DNA from: Symsagittifera roscoffensis
Taxonomy: Eukaryota; Xenacoelomorpha; Acoela; Convolutidae
Assembly (NCBI RefSeq): GCF_963678635.1
Contig: NC_087062.1
Span: forward strand, 16,109,789-16,173,788
DNA: 64,000 nt
Reading direction: 5' to 3'
Within the stretch, counting starts at the first letter, position 1. Each line of letters starts with the position of its first letter. Below the pieces are notes generated by a model. It saw only the letters and a program-made list of their open reading frames with translations, had not been told where the DNA came from and did no database searches. Positions 30,767 to 42,116 of this stretch are shown here, in pieces. The translations under genes and the position numbers were made by a program.

Positions 30767-33454
30767 ATGTCTGTATCATCAACCAGTGTATGTGACGATG
30801 ATGATGATCAAGATAATCTCGAAAAATTTTTCGACGCAGCCGATGGGTTTGATATTACCGGTGAAATGGATCTGCCTCAAAAAGAGTCTCCTTTTAGGCC
30901 TGATACGAGTACTTTAAAAGCTAATGACGAGTTCTCAACATGTCGCGGGGACACCTTAAAAAGCTTAGCTGACCAGAATTTTGCATTGAATTCTCAGGCA
31001 GTTCAAATTTACGATGATATGAGTTTAAACGATAAAAATTCGGACATAGTGGACGATTCTTTGAGCTCTGGAAACAGGGATCAAGATGATTACGAACATT
31101 ATAGAAGCAATGAATCCTTGAATGACGCCGACTTCTCGCCAGTGTCACAAAATGTGCAATTACCACATATAGGGTACTCGACTGTCTCAGATAACGAACC
31201 CGAAATTGCTCCTCGGATTTCTTTAACTCGGTCCACTGAAACGGATAGCGATGGTAGAACTGATAATTCGACCTCGTCGGGAGCCAAGCTTCACGTTTAT
31301 GAAAAGAAATGGAAACGCAAGGAACATCTCAGTTTGGACAACTTAAATTCGGGATTGACTTCCGATAGCGGGACGTCATTTACACCATCGTCAGATTTTC
31401 CGGAATACCTTTCAGTGCCTAAGTCGGAAAAGAAAACAAGCTCGATGCCTCCAGCTCACAGAGCTCATAGTCCTTGCGAGTTTTACAAAACGTTAGACAG
31501 AAATTACGCTCCCACAGAAGACTCAGCGTCTGACTATAGCGAAAGTACGAATACAACTCAAGAAACCAGAAGCTCGCGAATGTTCGGAATCCGAGAGACA
31601 CCACGGAAACTTTTAACGAAGTTCAAGAAAACAAGGTCGAAGAAGGAACCGCGCGCTAAAAATGAGAACGCACTGGTTACTTCTGGAACTGATACAGATA
31701 CGAAACCATCTGCCGTGAACGCGGAAGATTTTCACTCATCTCTATATCAACATATCCCAAGTTACGCTTCAGATAATTATCCCGAAGACAGGGAACAGAA
31801 CTTCAGTAAGAGCACTACTATTGTTCAAACCATTGAATCACATCAACACAACCTCGCAATTTGGTGTCTGAAGTTTTCAAACTGTGGGAAATATTTAGCA
31901 GCTGCTGGACAAGATAAAGCGATTAGGGTATGGGTCCTCCGATGTGAGTTTGAAAATCTAAATCTGGTAAGCGCGAGTTCTACTAGAGCTTCAGTGGCAA
32001 ATCCAGGAACCATGTCGTATGCGTCCCAAAAGTCACTAGAAGGCAGCTTGAAGTCTAATAGCTTGAAAAGTGAGGACTCAAATACAGACACTTCGTTTCA
32101 CACATCACCGTTTCTTCCCGAGCCTTACAGAACATTCTCGAAACATTCTTCTGACGTCATGGATATTGCCTGGTCTACTCAAAATTCTTCATATCTGATT
32201 TCTGCGTCGATGGATAAAAACGTCCGACTGTGGCATATCCATATGAATAAATGTTTAGGCGCTTTTGATCATCAAAACATAGTGACATGTGTGTCCTTTC
32301 CGCCGAAAGATCTGAAAGTAAATATATTTTTGAGCGGTGCCATGGATGGTAAAGTTAGAATTTGGTCTATCACCGAGAAAAAAGTGCTCAGTTTTTACGA
32401 GGCGACGGGAGGCAAAAAACAACCAATAACTTCAATGTGCTATAACAATAATGGTGACTATATACTTATCGGAACTTTAAATGGTCAGGTTCTGAAACTA
32501 GATGCAGTTCAACTTCGTTTGCTGTCCGAAACAAGAATTTTGAATTCGAAGGGAAAATTGAGGCGTTCCAACATAAAGATAGTGAGTATTCAAGAAAGTC
32601 CAAGGAACCCAGAAACATTTTTGATTTCTTCAAGTGATTGTCGGATCCGACTATACGAGGCGTCAAACGTTTCTTCTCACGGATTTCTGGCGAACTCAGA
32701 CAAAGTAGCCGGGCAAATTAGTAATGCCGGAGCGTTATTTCTCCGACAAAAAGCCAAATACAAAGGCCATTCCAACAAAAACAGTCCTATTCGAACGGGT
32801 TTTTCGAGACTTGGAAATTTTATTATCAGTGGATCAGAGTGTAAAGGAATTTTTATTTGGCATACTGAACCGCTGGATGGAAAATCAAAAAATACAATAT
32901 TTGAGTGCATTCAATCACACGAGGTTTCAGTAACTGCTGCTACATTCAGTCCAACCGTAGAAGCCATTGACTGTCTGGACAGATGTCAAAGGAGGGTTCA
33001 AGAGCAACAGTTGAAGGCTTTGGCGGCACAAAATGCAGCTTCTAAGAGCTTGTCGACCCAAACTGTTACCAATATACATAGAGACAGATCTTGTTCTCCG
33101 GTTCAGAAGAAATCAGCGACCCTTCAGTATGAGGTATCCGAGGGGCGTTTGTCATCCAGAGGAGCTTCGAAGGAATCAGAACTGTTCGATTCAGGGTTCC
33201 ACCACGTATCAGCTGACGAAACTGCCACTTGCGGAGCATCGCTTCCTGTAACATCCAACTTCCACGATGACCTTAATATGGGGCCTATAAGCATGACACT
33301 TCACAGCTCGATAGGAATAGTAGATAGCAATGAGTGGGCTGCGGTTAAAGGACGTTCTGGTGTCTCGTCACGATTCACAGTTGGAGATTTGAAAGTGGGA
33401 GAGGTGTTTGCTTCTGCTGACTACACGGGCAAAATCAATATTTACTTCGCCTGA
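30767..33454 (+). CDS. WDR44: WDR44-like WD40 protein (Rab11 effector family)
   Basis: An 895-codon intact frame, start ATG at 30767, stop TGA at 33452-33454. The N-terminus has an acidic run and then EKFFDAAD (residues 19-26), an FFAT-like motif that in WDR44 binds VAP proteins on the ER. Residues 30-340 are low-complexity and Ser/Asp-rich. WD40 blades start at about residue 359: HQHNLAIWCLKF to IRVWVL, then HSSDVMDIAWS to VRLWHI, then NIVTCVSFPP to VRIWSI, followed by three or more blades and a final strand GKINIYF at the end that closes the propeller. A long insert sits inside the first blade region (about 395-450). WDR44 links Rab11 endosomes to other membranes. It is a single exon here, although the nearby TRIM-like gene has many introns. 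Confidence 0.88.
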   Translation: MSVSSTSVCDDDDDQDNLEKFFDAADGFDITGEMDLPQKESPFRPDTSTLKANDEFSTCRGDTLKSLADQNFALNSQAVQIYDDMSLNDKNSDIVDDSLSSGNRDQDDYEHYRSNESLNDADFSPVSQNVQLPHIGYSTVSDNEPEIAPRISLTRSTETDSDGRTDNSTSSGAKLHVYEKKWKRKEHLSLDNLNSGLTSDSGTSFTPSSDFPEYLSVPKSEKKTSSMPPAHRAHSPCEFYKTLDRNYAPTEDSASDYSESTNTTQETRSSRMFGIRETPRKLLTKFKKTRSKKEPRAKNENALVTSGTDTDTKPSAVNAEDFHSSLYQHIPSYASDNYPEDREQNFSKSTTIVQTIESHQHNLAIWCLKFSNCGKYLAAAGQDKAIRVWVLRCEFENLNLVSASSTRASVANPGTMSYASQKSLEGSLKSNSLKSEDSNTDTSFHTSPFLPEPYRTFSKHSSDVMDIAWSTQNSSYLISASMDKNVRLWHIHMNKCLGAFDHQNIVTCVSFPPKDLKVNIFLSGAMDGKVRIWSITEKKVLSFYEATGGKKQPITSMCYNNNGDYILIGTLNGQVLKLDAVQLRLLSETRILNSKGKLRRSNIKIVSIQESPRNPETFLISSSDCRIRLYEASNVSSHGFLANSDKVAGQISNAGALFLRQKAKYKGHSNKNSPIRTGFSRLGNFIISGSECKGIFIWHTEPLDGKSKNTIFECIQSHEVSVTAATFSPTVEAIDCLDRCQRRVQEQQLKALAAQNAASKSLSTQTVTNIHRDRSCSPVQKKSATLQYEVSEGRLSSRGASKESELFDSGFHHVSADETATCGASLPVTSNFHDDLNMGPISMTLHSSIGIVDSNEWAAVKGRSGVSSRFTVGDLKVGEVFASADYTGKINIYFA

Positions 33455-33969
33455 AATTATAAAACCCTGAAAATCTTCAACATATATGAGCCAGATTATT
33501 ATCTCTAAAATGACTGGTCTTAGTATAAATTGTAAATTCTTATTTTTGATTGGAAATTCCCTGCAGATTAATGTTATATTTAGAGCTTTGCATCTATAAT
33601 GATAATTAGCTGTTTCAAGTAATTCAAATCTATTTTTCAATTCTGGCAAGGTGTTGATCAAACAAAGTGTAGGCTCCTAAAAGTAAAGCTTTTAGTGATT
33701 ACTATTGACGGATGGATTGTTCGCTGTGTAAGGGTATTATTGTTGGAAAGATCCAACTTGAAGTTTTATGCTTTACTATATTTAAATGCGCATGACACGT
33801 ATCTTGCCATGTTTAAGCGTTTCTGTGCAACAGTTAAGGGCATAAAGTATCTATGCGTGGTTAAGCTAGATCGTCTATTGCAACGCTTAAGATATATTTT
33901 TTTCGATTTTCCGGTTTGAATCTAGTGTTTATTCCTCCGACTTAATTTTTCGGAAAACTCAATTTGCGA
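33455..33969 (+). other. 3' flank of the WDR44-like gene
   Basis: Non-coding AT-rich DNA. I see no clear AATAAA within 300 bases of the stop codon. No second gene is supported. Confidence 0.4.
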
Positions 33970-35010
33970 AAGTTGAATTTCGCAAGGCGGTATTTGGCGG
34001 CTGTCAGAGTACTCTCAAGGATTGCGAATCTTGTATCCAAATATGGCTGCTCAAATCCTTGTAGTTTTCGAGATATGACGTGTTTAATGATTTCTTTTTA
34101 ATTTTTCAGAAAACTTGAATGTTAAAAAGTTCAAAAGATTTGAAATTCCTTATCTTATAGTTGGATACTGTGAGGATACTCTCAGGAGTTTCAAGATCCA
34201 AATGCGACTGCTAAAAAGATCTTAGTTTTCGAGATAAGACATTGCGATTTTTCAAAAACATTTTCCGAAAACTTGAATTATTTTTTTTTGTTCAAATTTT
34301 TGAAATTTCAAACACTCCATTTTGGGAGCTGTCAGAATACTATAGAAAGAAGCAAATTTCACTTCTAATTATTTAATTATGACTGTTCAAATCATTGTAG
34401 TTTTTCATATTTTGATTGAAATTCGAAGCCCTCTTCCTTGTATTGGGGGCTATCAAAGTAGTTTCAGGAGTTGCGAACGAATTTTATCGCCAAATATGAC
34501 TGCTCAAATTTTTTTTGTAATTTTCGATATATGGCTTTTCTTGCGAATTTTTTGAAAAATTTTTTAGAAAACTTTAATTTCATTTTCTTCAAATTTTATA
34601 ATTCCCAACCTTTCAGTTGAGGGCTGTCAGCGTACTCGAGTGGGTTGCGAATCTCGCCTCCACGTATGACTGTTCAAGTTTTTGTAATTTTTTAGATGTG
34701 ACGTTTTAATGGTTTTTCATTTCCCTCGAAATTTGAAATTCTTAACCCAGTAGTTGGGTTCTCTGAGAGTACTCTCAGGAGTTGCAAATTTTGCATCCAA
34801 ATGCGACTGCTCAAATGCTTTTATTTGCCAAGATGTGACGTTTTTCAATGTCTTTTTAAAAAATTTAACAGAACTTAGATATAAAAAACTTAGCAAAATT
34901 ACGAACCCTGTTATTGGGTGCTGTCAGAGTGCACTCAAAGGTTACAGATCTTTTTTTCAATCTATGCGGTTTTTTACGAGTTCTCAAAAGTTCGAAGCGC
35001 AGGAGGTGCC
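33970..35010 (+). repeat. Diverged tandem repeat, about seven units of 120-175 bp
   Basis: Units share the order GGCTGTCAGAGTACTCTCAGG, then GAGTTGCGAAT, then CCAAATATGACTGCTCAAAT, then TTTTCGAGATATGACG, then an A/T-rich stretch ending before the next GCTGTCAG. Approximate unit starts are 33990, 34160, 34322, 34443, 34618, 34752 and 34911. A single inverted unit lies at 38200-38320. Units are strongly diverged, so the array is old. Confidence 0.75.
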
Positions 35011-35099
35011 TTACACGGTAGTTCTTTCTAATACACAAAGTGAGAAGAAACTGCAAAATAGCATAGTTAAGAGGCGATGGGCGTACCTCAAACTCTTAT

Positions 35100-35570
35100 C
35101 ATAGGTCGCGATGTTTTTTTTTCATTTTTTTTTTCAGAAAAAATCCTAAAATTTGTGTAGGCTCAAATGTATTTTTTTTCGCGGTCTGTTTTTTGATTTC
35201 TTTTTAAGTTGAGTTCATTTCCTCTATTAAAAGGAGGGCAAACTGCACTATCGAACAGTAAAAGTGTTATGGTCACGAAAAACGTAATCGATTTTAAGTT
35301 TCGAAAGTGGAATTTAATTATCGAATTTCCCAGCCAAATAAAACTTTTCTTATTGATCTAGTTTTCTCAAGCTGGGTTAATTTTACCAAAAAAGCGGAAG
35401 TCGTAGTTTTTCCTAAAAATTCATATAGCTTTAAGGCTATCTATTTTTTGGAAATTCAAAAGAAGAGATTTTTTTTAAAAAAAAACAAGTACGTATTTTT
35501 TTGTATTCACTGGCGTTCATTGACTCTTTTCCTGCTGTCTGTTAGCGGCTGTGTTTTTTCGTACTGACTT
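35100..35570 (+). repeat. Dispersed repeat family R1, copy 1
   Basis: The family has the order ATAGGTCGTGATG, T-run, AGGAAAAAGTCCTAAAAT, then TTTCGAAAGTGGAATTTA, then CAGCCAAATAAAACTTTTC, then TAGTTTTCTC..GGGTT, then GCTTTAAGGC. Other copies are at 36285-36480, 43425-43760, 44215-44740, 52535-52696 with 60315-60345, and 63240-63680. No coding capacity. It looks like an old non-autonomous element. Confidence 0.65.
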
Positions 35571-36284
35571 TTTTTTGCCTCAAATGGGAAACAAATGGAA
35601 ACAAAATTTCATCAAACTACAGCGCTTGCACCGATTTCAGTAAACCTGAAAAAAGGAAAAATGCAGAATTTTTGAACTTGATTTTCTCTACTTGGATTAT
35701 CTCTAGACAGAGAGGGATGAAGACTAAAGTAGCTTCGAATTTCGCCTAAGAATTGAATTTAAAACGGCTAACAAAGTTGTAAATTAATAAAATATCAGAT
35801 AAAATATTTTTTGTCGAAATTGAACTTAAGAAAATGGAACGATCGTTTTCGAGCCAATTTGGGCCAAATGAATTGGTGTCCCTGAGAAGTAAACGTTTTA
35901 GGGTTGCTTTATGTATCGCATGTGATCTTCTGTCTGAAATTTATTTTGTAAAAGTCCGGGTATAGATTATGAGCAGTATCATCAGTACAAAAAGCATTCA
36001 TACAGAAATGTTTTGTTTTTGTTATAATACAAGGTAAGTTATCTTTTCCGAGAAGTCGAATCGCTTTTTTCCTAGAAGACGAAAATTTGAAACGGTATGA
36101 GGAACATGCAAGTAACTTAATTGCATTCATCATTAGATTAGCTGTATTTCATATGCAAGCTTGCATGCGTTGCCAGACTGTGATGAGTTTTAGGTTGACG
36201 AAACGATACTAGTTGTTGGTTCCAGATGTTTTGTATCAGGCATATAAATCGGCAATTATACATTCTTTTGAATGACCACGTTTC
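35571..36284. other. Intergenic, nothing recognised
   Basis: Short frames only. No repeat family or RNA gene was recognised. Confidence 0.4.
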
Positions 36285-36480
36285 AATAACGTAAGGTTAT
36301 TGAGGTCGTGGTGGTTTTTATATAGGTCGTGATGAGTGATAAGGTTTTATATAGGTCGTGATGAGTTTTAAAGTTTTCAGGAAAATTCCTAAAAATTTTT
36401 CACGCTCATATTTGATTTTTTGCAGTTTGACTTTGTTTTTTTTAAGTTCAATTTTAATTCGTTTGTTATAGGACGGAAAA
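36285..36480 (+). repeat. Dispersed repeat family R1, copy 2 (partial)
   Basis: It contains TATATAGGTCGTGATGAG twice in tandem (about 36320 and 36350), then TTTCAGGAAAATTCCTAAAA. It covers only the first part of the family. Confidence 0.6.
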
Positions 36481-38338
36481 TTTCTCTCTCCAAATTAAAT
36501 CGTTATATGTAAAGGCGACTGGAATTTTTTCAATTAGTTTTTGAGTTTTTTTTTATCGTGAAGGGTTTCTGCTGAGGTGTTTTCGGCTTGTTTGTTTTGT
36601 AATAAAATATCAGTATTAATTTTTTGCTGATGTTTTTTTGTTTTTCTAGTTCTTTCTTCAACGGTTACATCATTCGAAGTCCTATTAGATAGTTCTTGGG
36701 CCGCTTGCTGTTTTAATCCTGTAGTTGTTAGATTGGAAGTGGTGCGAAGCTCAGCTCCGCCTCCGTGTTGAAATTCAATGGATTTTAAGAGCAATTTTCT
36801 TTGAAATTCTTGAAGTTTTTCGATTTCATTGAAACTTTCTGTTGCCTACGTTTCGTGTTTTGCTGGTGTACACGAATACGCTGAGCTGAACACCCACCCT
36901 AATTTTATTGATTGATCTTTTTTCTGAAAACACTCCTGCAGTGGGAAAGAACAAGGGCCGAGGATACTTAAATATAACACAGCTCCGATTGTGTGTTGTA
37001 TCAGAATAGTGTTTTTTGAGGCTTAATTTCATCAATTTACCGCTAGAGGGTAAGACGTGAGTGTTCTTCCAATCTGATTGTACTTCTAATAACTCCTCGT
37101 CGTCCATCCAAAAAAACGGCAGAAAATTCAAAGAAAATAGAAAAACAGTTTTTGATTTCGTTTCCGTATAACAATTGCGATAAGCAAGGATATTGCAACC
37201 GGGTACCAGACTATTTTTCCAGTAAATAGTTTTGACAGAATGGTACATTTCAAAGCGAAATGCGAAGCTTACGCATCTTGCCTCTTTTGCCTATAAAGGG
37301 CTAGCGCTTGCTTTGTAGATGGTAGATGCAAGATTTTTGTGCATGATTTTTTTCACTGAAAATATTTCGGCTGTTTTTTCACTTATTTATTGTCGGCTTC
37401 TTTACCGCATGTTTTAAAGTTTGTTTCCCTTCGTTTTTTGACATTGGTTGAACTTTGGCAAATTATGTTTGAAATTTTCAAATCACTTCTCCGACCTTCT
37501 TTGAAAAAAAAAATGGAAAAAATCATCGAAATTTTTCGAAATTATCGATTTTCTTTAAAAAATTTTTTCAATAAAACATTGTTCGGATATATTTTTTCGA
37601 TATTTCTTAAGCGGTCTGCTGTTTTTATCATATTTTTTGGCAAAGCTAATTGAAGCCATGAGTTATTTCGCAATTTTCTTGTACGATTATAACTTCGCTA
37701 AGCAAGAGACTCAGTTTAAAGAGGCCTTAAGTGCTATTAAATCACAAGTTTTCATTAATATTTTCATTTTTTGTTATCAGAATTTTTTTAAGTTTCAAAA
37801 TAACAAATTTAGTATATTTTCGCTATTTGTTTCTAGTACAATAATGTTGTCTAGAAGAAGAAGAAGAATAATTTATTTCTCCATATAGTTGATAATACAA
37901 GCATCAATTTATTTAAATTTTTAAATCAACAAAATGGAGGGGATAGACAAAAGGCGCAGTATGTGCCTACTTGACGTCTACCCGTTAAGCAAATTAGGAT
38001 TGCAACTAAGTAATAAAGATAAATTTATATTCGAATGAAAATAGGATTGTGAGGAAAAATTTATTTTTCCCTTAAATTAAGCCCTCATTAAGGAATAGTT
38101 ATTACATCTAGTCCTGTCATTTCGGCCAGTTCTCATTCCAGCTGACGAACTAAGAATATGAGAAATAATTTGAAAAAAAATTCTAAGTTTTTTCATTTTT
38201 TTTAAATTTTCTAAAAAATGCGATATCTCGAAAACTACAAGGATTTGGAGGGTCATATTTTCAGCATAGAATCGCAACCCTAGAATGGTTGTTTGATAGC
38301 ATTTAGCCAGGGGGTACCATTTTTTAAAAATAAAAATT
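36481..38338. other. Intergenic repeats and AT-rich DNA
   Basis: It contains a copy of the hairpin repeat (GTGCGAAGCTCAGCTCCGCC, about 36738) and of the R3 motif GCGATAAGCAAGGATATTGCAA (about 37168). The minus-strand frames 36534-36794 and 36826-37248 have no recognisable domain. A single inverted unit of the tandem array lies at 38200-38320. No gene supported. Confidence 0.45.
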
Positions 38339-38641
38339 TCAAAGAAATATGTTTTGCACCAACTCGTAATTTCCACATATGAAATTATCTTTAAATTTAT
38401 GGACGAAACTGTATTCTTCATTTTTTGACATCAATCCAATATTTTCAGGTAAAAGCTTATTTATACTCATAATATTCAATAACATTGAACCCTTATTAGT
38501 CAAAGAACATGATTTTACCTTATTCCTACCGAATGGTGGAACAAATATTCGACCTTCTGAAATTCGCGTATTATAGGCAAAAAAGTAAACAAAGAATTGA
38601 GAAAACAAGTTGGATGTTTTTGATTTAGTGAGCATAAACAA
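38339..38641 (-). pseudogene. LINE ORF2 C-terminus
   Basis: This frame overlaps the RT thumb frame. It carries the final helices (CGNYELVQNIFL at the end), ending at 38339-38341, which probably marks the end of ORF2 just before the 3' end of the element. Confidence 0.55.
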
Positions 38642-39513
38642 AACTTCATCAAATCGTACACATATAGCTCATGAACTGTTAGTATTTTGTTATCAGAAAA
38701 GAATTTAGTAACTGTATCAAATTTCCTTTTGAAGCAGATCATGCGAACAATTTTTCGTTGCATATTCAAAATTGGGTTTAAAAAAGAAAAACTCGTGCCG
38801 CCGTAGACGAGCAAGCCATTTTGTATTATTGGCTTGATATTCGACATATAGTGTTTCGGTAGGATGGATCTTGATACATAATGTCTCATGTTTGATATTA
38901 CACCACAGTGACGACCTAGTTTTGATTGAACATTAGTATATGGTGAAAAAATTTAAGCTTATCATCTACAATGACACCTAGGTATTTGCAAAAAGGTTTC
39001 GGCTGAAAAGTAAAATCAAGTATATCAAAAGAAAGTTTGGAAGCACTTCTATCCTTAGTAAAATTAATTAAAGTAGTTTTTATCTGAGTTTAAGGTTAAT
39101 TTATTTGAACAAAGCCAGGAAGAAATGTTGGTCAAATCTAACTGGTAATCTTCATAGATAGATGTTTGACATGATATGTTTGTATCATCTGCAAATATAA
39201 ACACATTTGAATTGCAAACTGCGTGCTGTATGTCGTTAATATAAACAATAAACAAGAGAGGGCCTAAAACAGAGCCTTGAGGTATTCCCGTGTTTACTTG
39301 CAACAAATCAGATGAACAGTTGTTTACATGTACACATTGATACCTATTGGATAGATAGCTTTCGAACCATTTGTAGCAATTTCCACGTACTCCATAGCAT
39401 TCTAGTTTCCTCAAAAGAATTTTATGGTCCAGCGTATCAAATGCCTTTTTTAAATCAATGAAGAAGCTAAATTTAATGTTTTTATCATCACCTAGTCTTA
39501 ATCTTTCGGTCAA
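38515..39513 (-). pseudogene. LINE ORF2 reverse transcriptase fragment
   Basis: The frame 39513-39064 has FFIDLKKAFDTLDHK (first Asp), NTGIPQGSVLGPLLFIVYIND, then FADDTNIS, the catalytic Asp pair. The frame 38889-38515 continues with the thumb region (GLLVYGGT..NPILNMQRKIVRMICFK). Catalytic residues are present but the frame is broken between about 39064 and 38889. Confidence 0.85.
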
Positions 39514-40724
39514 TTCAGCTAATGCATCAACTGTGGCAAACTTCTCCTTGAACCCAAACTGACGATGATACAGTAATTCAAACTTTTCAAGCTAGTTGTA
39601 TAATCGAGAGTGCATGATTTTTTCAATAACTTTGCTGCAGCTACTTAAAAGTGATATTGGACGGTAATTGCTCATAATTATTCTGCTATCAACTTTATGA
39701 AGAGGTAAAACCCGAGCATACTTGAGGCTTTGAGGAAACATACCGGAGCAAAATGAGAGATTAGTTCAGTATGTTAAATAAGGTGCTAACACATACCTGC
39801 TTTTAACTTAAAAAAAGGTTACTAATTTCATCGATGCCACAAGTATGCTTGGACTTCAGACGCTCTATCACATCAATTATCTCACAAATTGTACTATTAA
39901 AGAGATACATAGATTGGCTTACATCTTCTATTTTAATCACTGGCTCCCCGTGGTCAATTTTGCTTGCTAACTTGGTTCCTACCGAAGGGAAATAATCATT
40001 AAAAGCGTTAGATATTAGAACGGGGTCAGATAATTTTTTGTTATTGATTAAAAGAGCTGAAACTTTTGATGACTTTGCGGTCTTGTCATTTATTTCATTT
40101 AAAACTTTAAATATTTGTCTCGAGTCACCAATACATTTAAATTTTTTGATCTTTTTTTGCGATTCTTATAAACTTTTCGACTTTTTGACGTTGGTTAAGA
40201 AAGTTAACTTTTTAAAGAGAATTCAATTTGTCTGACTTCCACAATTTGTATAAGCGATTTTTTTTTATAAACGAACTCTTCAAGCCTTTAGCGAACCAAG
40301 GAGCATTAGTTTTGCTTTTGTGTATCATATTACGTAATGGTGCAAAAAGGTGGATTTCATTAAGCTGTGATTGAACTTTTTATACGCAAGGTCTATGTTA
40401 TTATCGCTGATCAGGTTTGCATCTTCTAAGTTTTGTTTCAAACTCAACAAAAAATTCTTCATTTTATTTTCTTTTGTTAAGAATGACATATCACGATATG
40501 AATAACTTGATAAATCACCTTTAAAGCCAAAATTAGATTTCAATATTATGGGGTAGTGATCAGAAAAGCATTCATTATCTCATAATTCAATGGTTGGATT
40601 TTCTAAATTCCTGATACTAAAATGGTCTATACAAGTTTCAGATGTGTCACTAATTCGAGTTGCAGATTTACTCAAAAGTTCGAACCCATTTGCTGTTATT
40701 GTGTTCAGATATGATTGCTGTAAC

Positions 40725-41120
40725 TTATTTTTCTGTAGTGTATCGATGTTGATAATCTCCCGTTAGAATTATCGGTACTTTATACTGAGCAAGACGCTCT
40801 AGTTCCTTATCGAGCTCATCGACAAATATAATTTTATTATATCGTGGGGGTACATATGCCAGTACAACTATAAATTGTTTACCACTAACTTCAACAAGGA
40901 TTGATAAGGATTCTGGAATGCCACTCTCAAGCTGTTCTAATAAGTTAACCTTATCGCCTAGCTGTATCATAGTTCCCCCTCCTCTAGTTTTTCTGGTATT
41001 AGTTATGATGGTATGGAAACCTGTGATTTTAAACAAGTTAACATCATCAATTTCACGAAGCCACGTTTATGTAAGACATAGTAAATTTATAGGAGACTCG
41101 AGACTACTTAGAATTGCTTC
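40725..41120 (-). pseudogene. LINE ORF2 apurinic-type endonuclease fragment
   Basis: It contains the segment LLCLTE (end of the upstream frame) and, in frame 41036-40725, GGGTMIQLG, VVLAYVPPRYN and PIILTGDYQ, which fit the endonuclease/exonuclease/phosphatase fold of LINE ORF2. The catalytic Asp-x-Asn is altered (GDYQH). Broken by stops downstream. Confidence 0.75.
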
Positions 41121-42116
41121 CACATCTTCATGGTGTTTTTTTAATGATCGTACATTAGAAAGTAATAAGTTAACAGTAGCATCAATAATTTTATGGCTAA
41201 TTGGTTCCTGCACTTTATATATTTCACGATCCCATTTGTCCGGCTGAGCTCCGAAAAACACCATTGAAACAGTTTCTAACAACATCCAATTTATATTCCA
41301 GGAACTGACCACCTTCATACAGCCCATTAATTTTGTACAACTTTTCGTCTGCTTTCCAAATGAAAAAAAAAAAATTCCTTCGCGGGTCCAAGTGGGTTGA
41401 ATTTTCTCATACGACCTCATGATTTTGAGGAAATTGACTCTTGCAGCACTTAGATCTTCGAATATTTTGATATCTCTCAACTCTTCATGGTTTACCAAAG
41501 TCTTTTTCTTTTTTAGGAGTTCGATTTTCTTTATTCTTCTGGCAAATCTATTAATTACTGGCTTGTTGCCGGCGTTTCGAGATGGTAGCCTATGCGCAAT
41601 AGATATATCGTTCTCTGATATTTGGGCCTCTAGTGCATTGCTTATGTCAACAACTTTTTTTATTGTTGTTTCCGTCTCCTTTTGCCCGTCATTTGTTTCT
41701 TTGAGCCCGAGAATTTTCACATTATCCCTGCGGTTGTAATTCTCTAACAACTCAGACTCCGACAGTGTTTTGAGATTGACCTTCTTTTCGTTGTGAGATA
41801 TTTCGCCCTTTACCCATATCATTAGTTTATCTTTCACTTTTGATATTGCTTCTGTTATCGCCAAATTTATAACTTCTTTGATTTTTACTTTGATGTCATC
41901 AAGCAACTTCGGGATCAACGCTTTAAATGAATTTGATATCGCATTTTCAACCTTCTTTGCTAGATTCAGTTTTTCTTCAATAGATGATTCCTCTCCACAC
42001 GGGCTCAATTCAATGCAAGTTCGTTTGGCAGATGGGTTACAGCAGACAGGGGTCTGGTCATAAAATTTGAGAGGTGGCATCTCAACATTCGCACAGTCTT
42101 TATCAATGGTATTCAT
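41067..42116 (-). pseudogene. LINE ORF1 protein, run on into the start of ORF2
   Basis: ATG at 42116. Residues 40-110 form helices, then ENYNRRDNVKILGL and AHRLPSR with KPVINRF match the RRM-like core of L1/CR1-type ORF1 proteins, which bind RNA. Near 41360-41375 a run of ten A (minus strand: AAGGAATTTTTTT context) has shifted the frame. The 349-codon frame therefore continues into ORF2, where NVRSLKKHHEDVEAI marks the endonuclease start. Originally the two were separate. Confidence 0.8.

Larger units (their letters stand above)
38339..42116 (-). mobile_element. Decayed LINE (non-LTR retrotransposon) with ORF1 and ORF2
   Basis: On the minus strand: ORF1 (42116-41340), endonuclease start (41160-40725), a decayed middle (40543-39514), RT (39513-39064) and the C-terminal part (38889-38339). 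The organisation and the RT phrases (FIDLKKAFDTLDH, GIPQGSVLGPLLF, FADDT) fit the CR1/Jockey-type group. Many frameshifts and stops make it inactive. The 5' end is near 42170. Confidence 0.85.
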
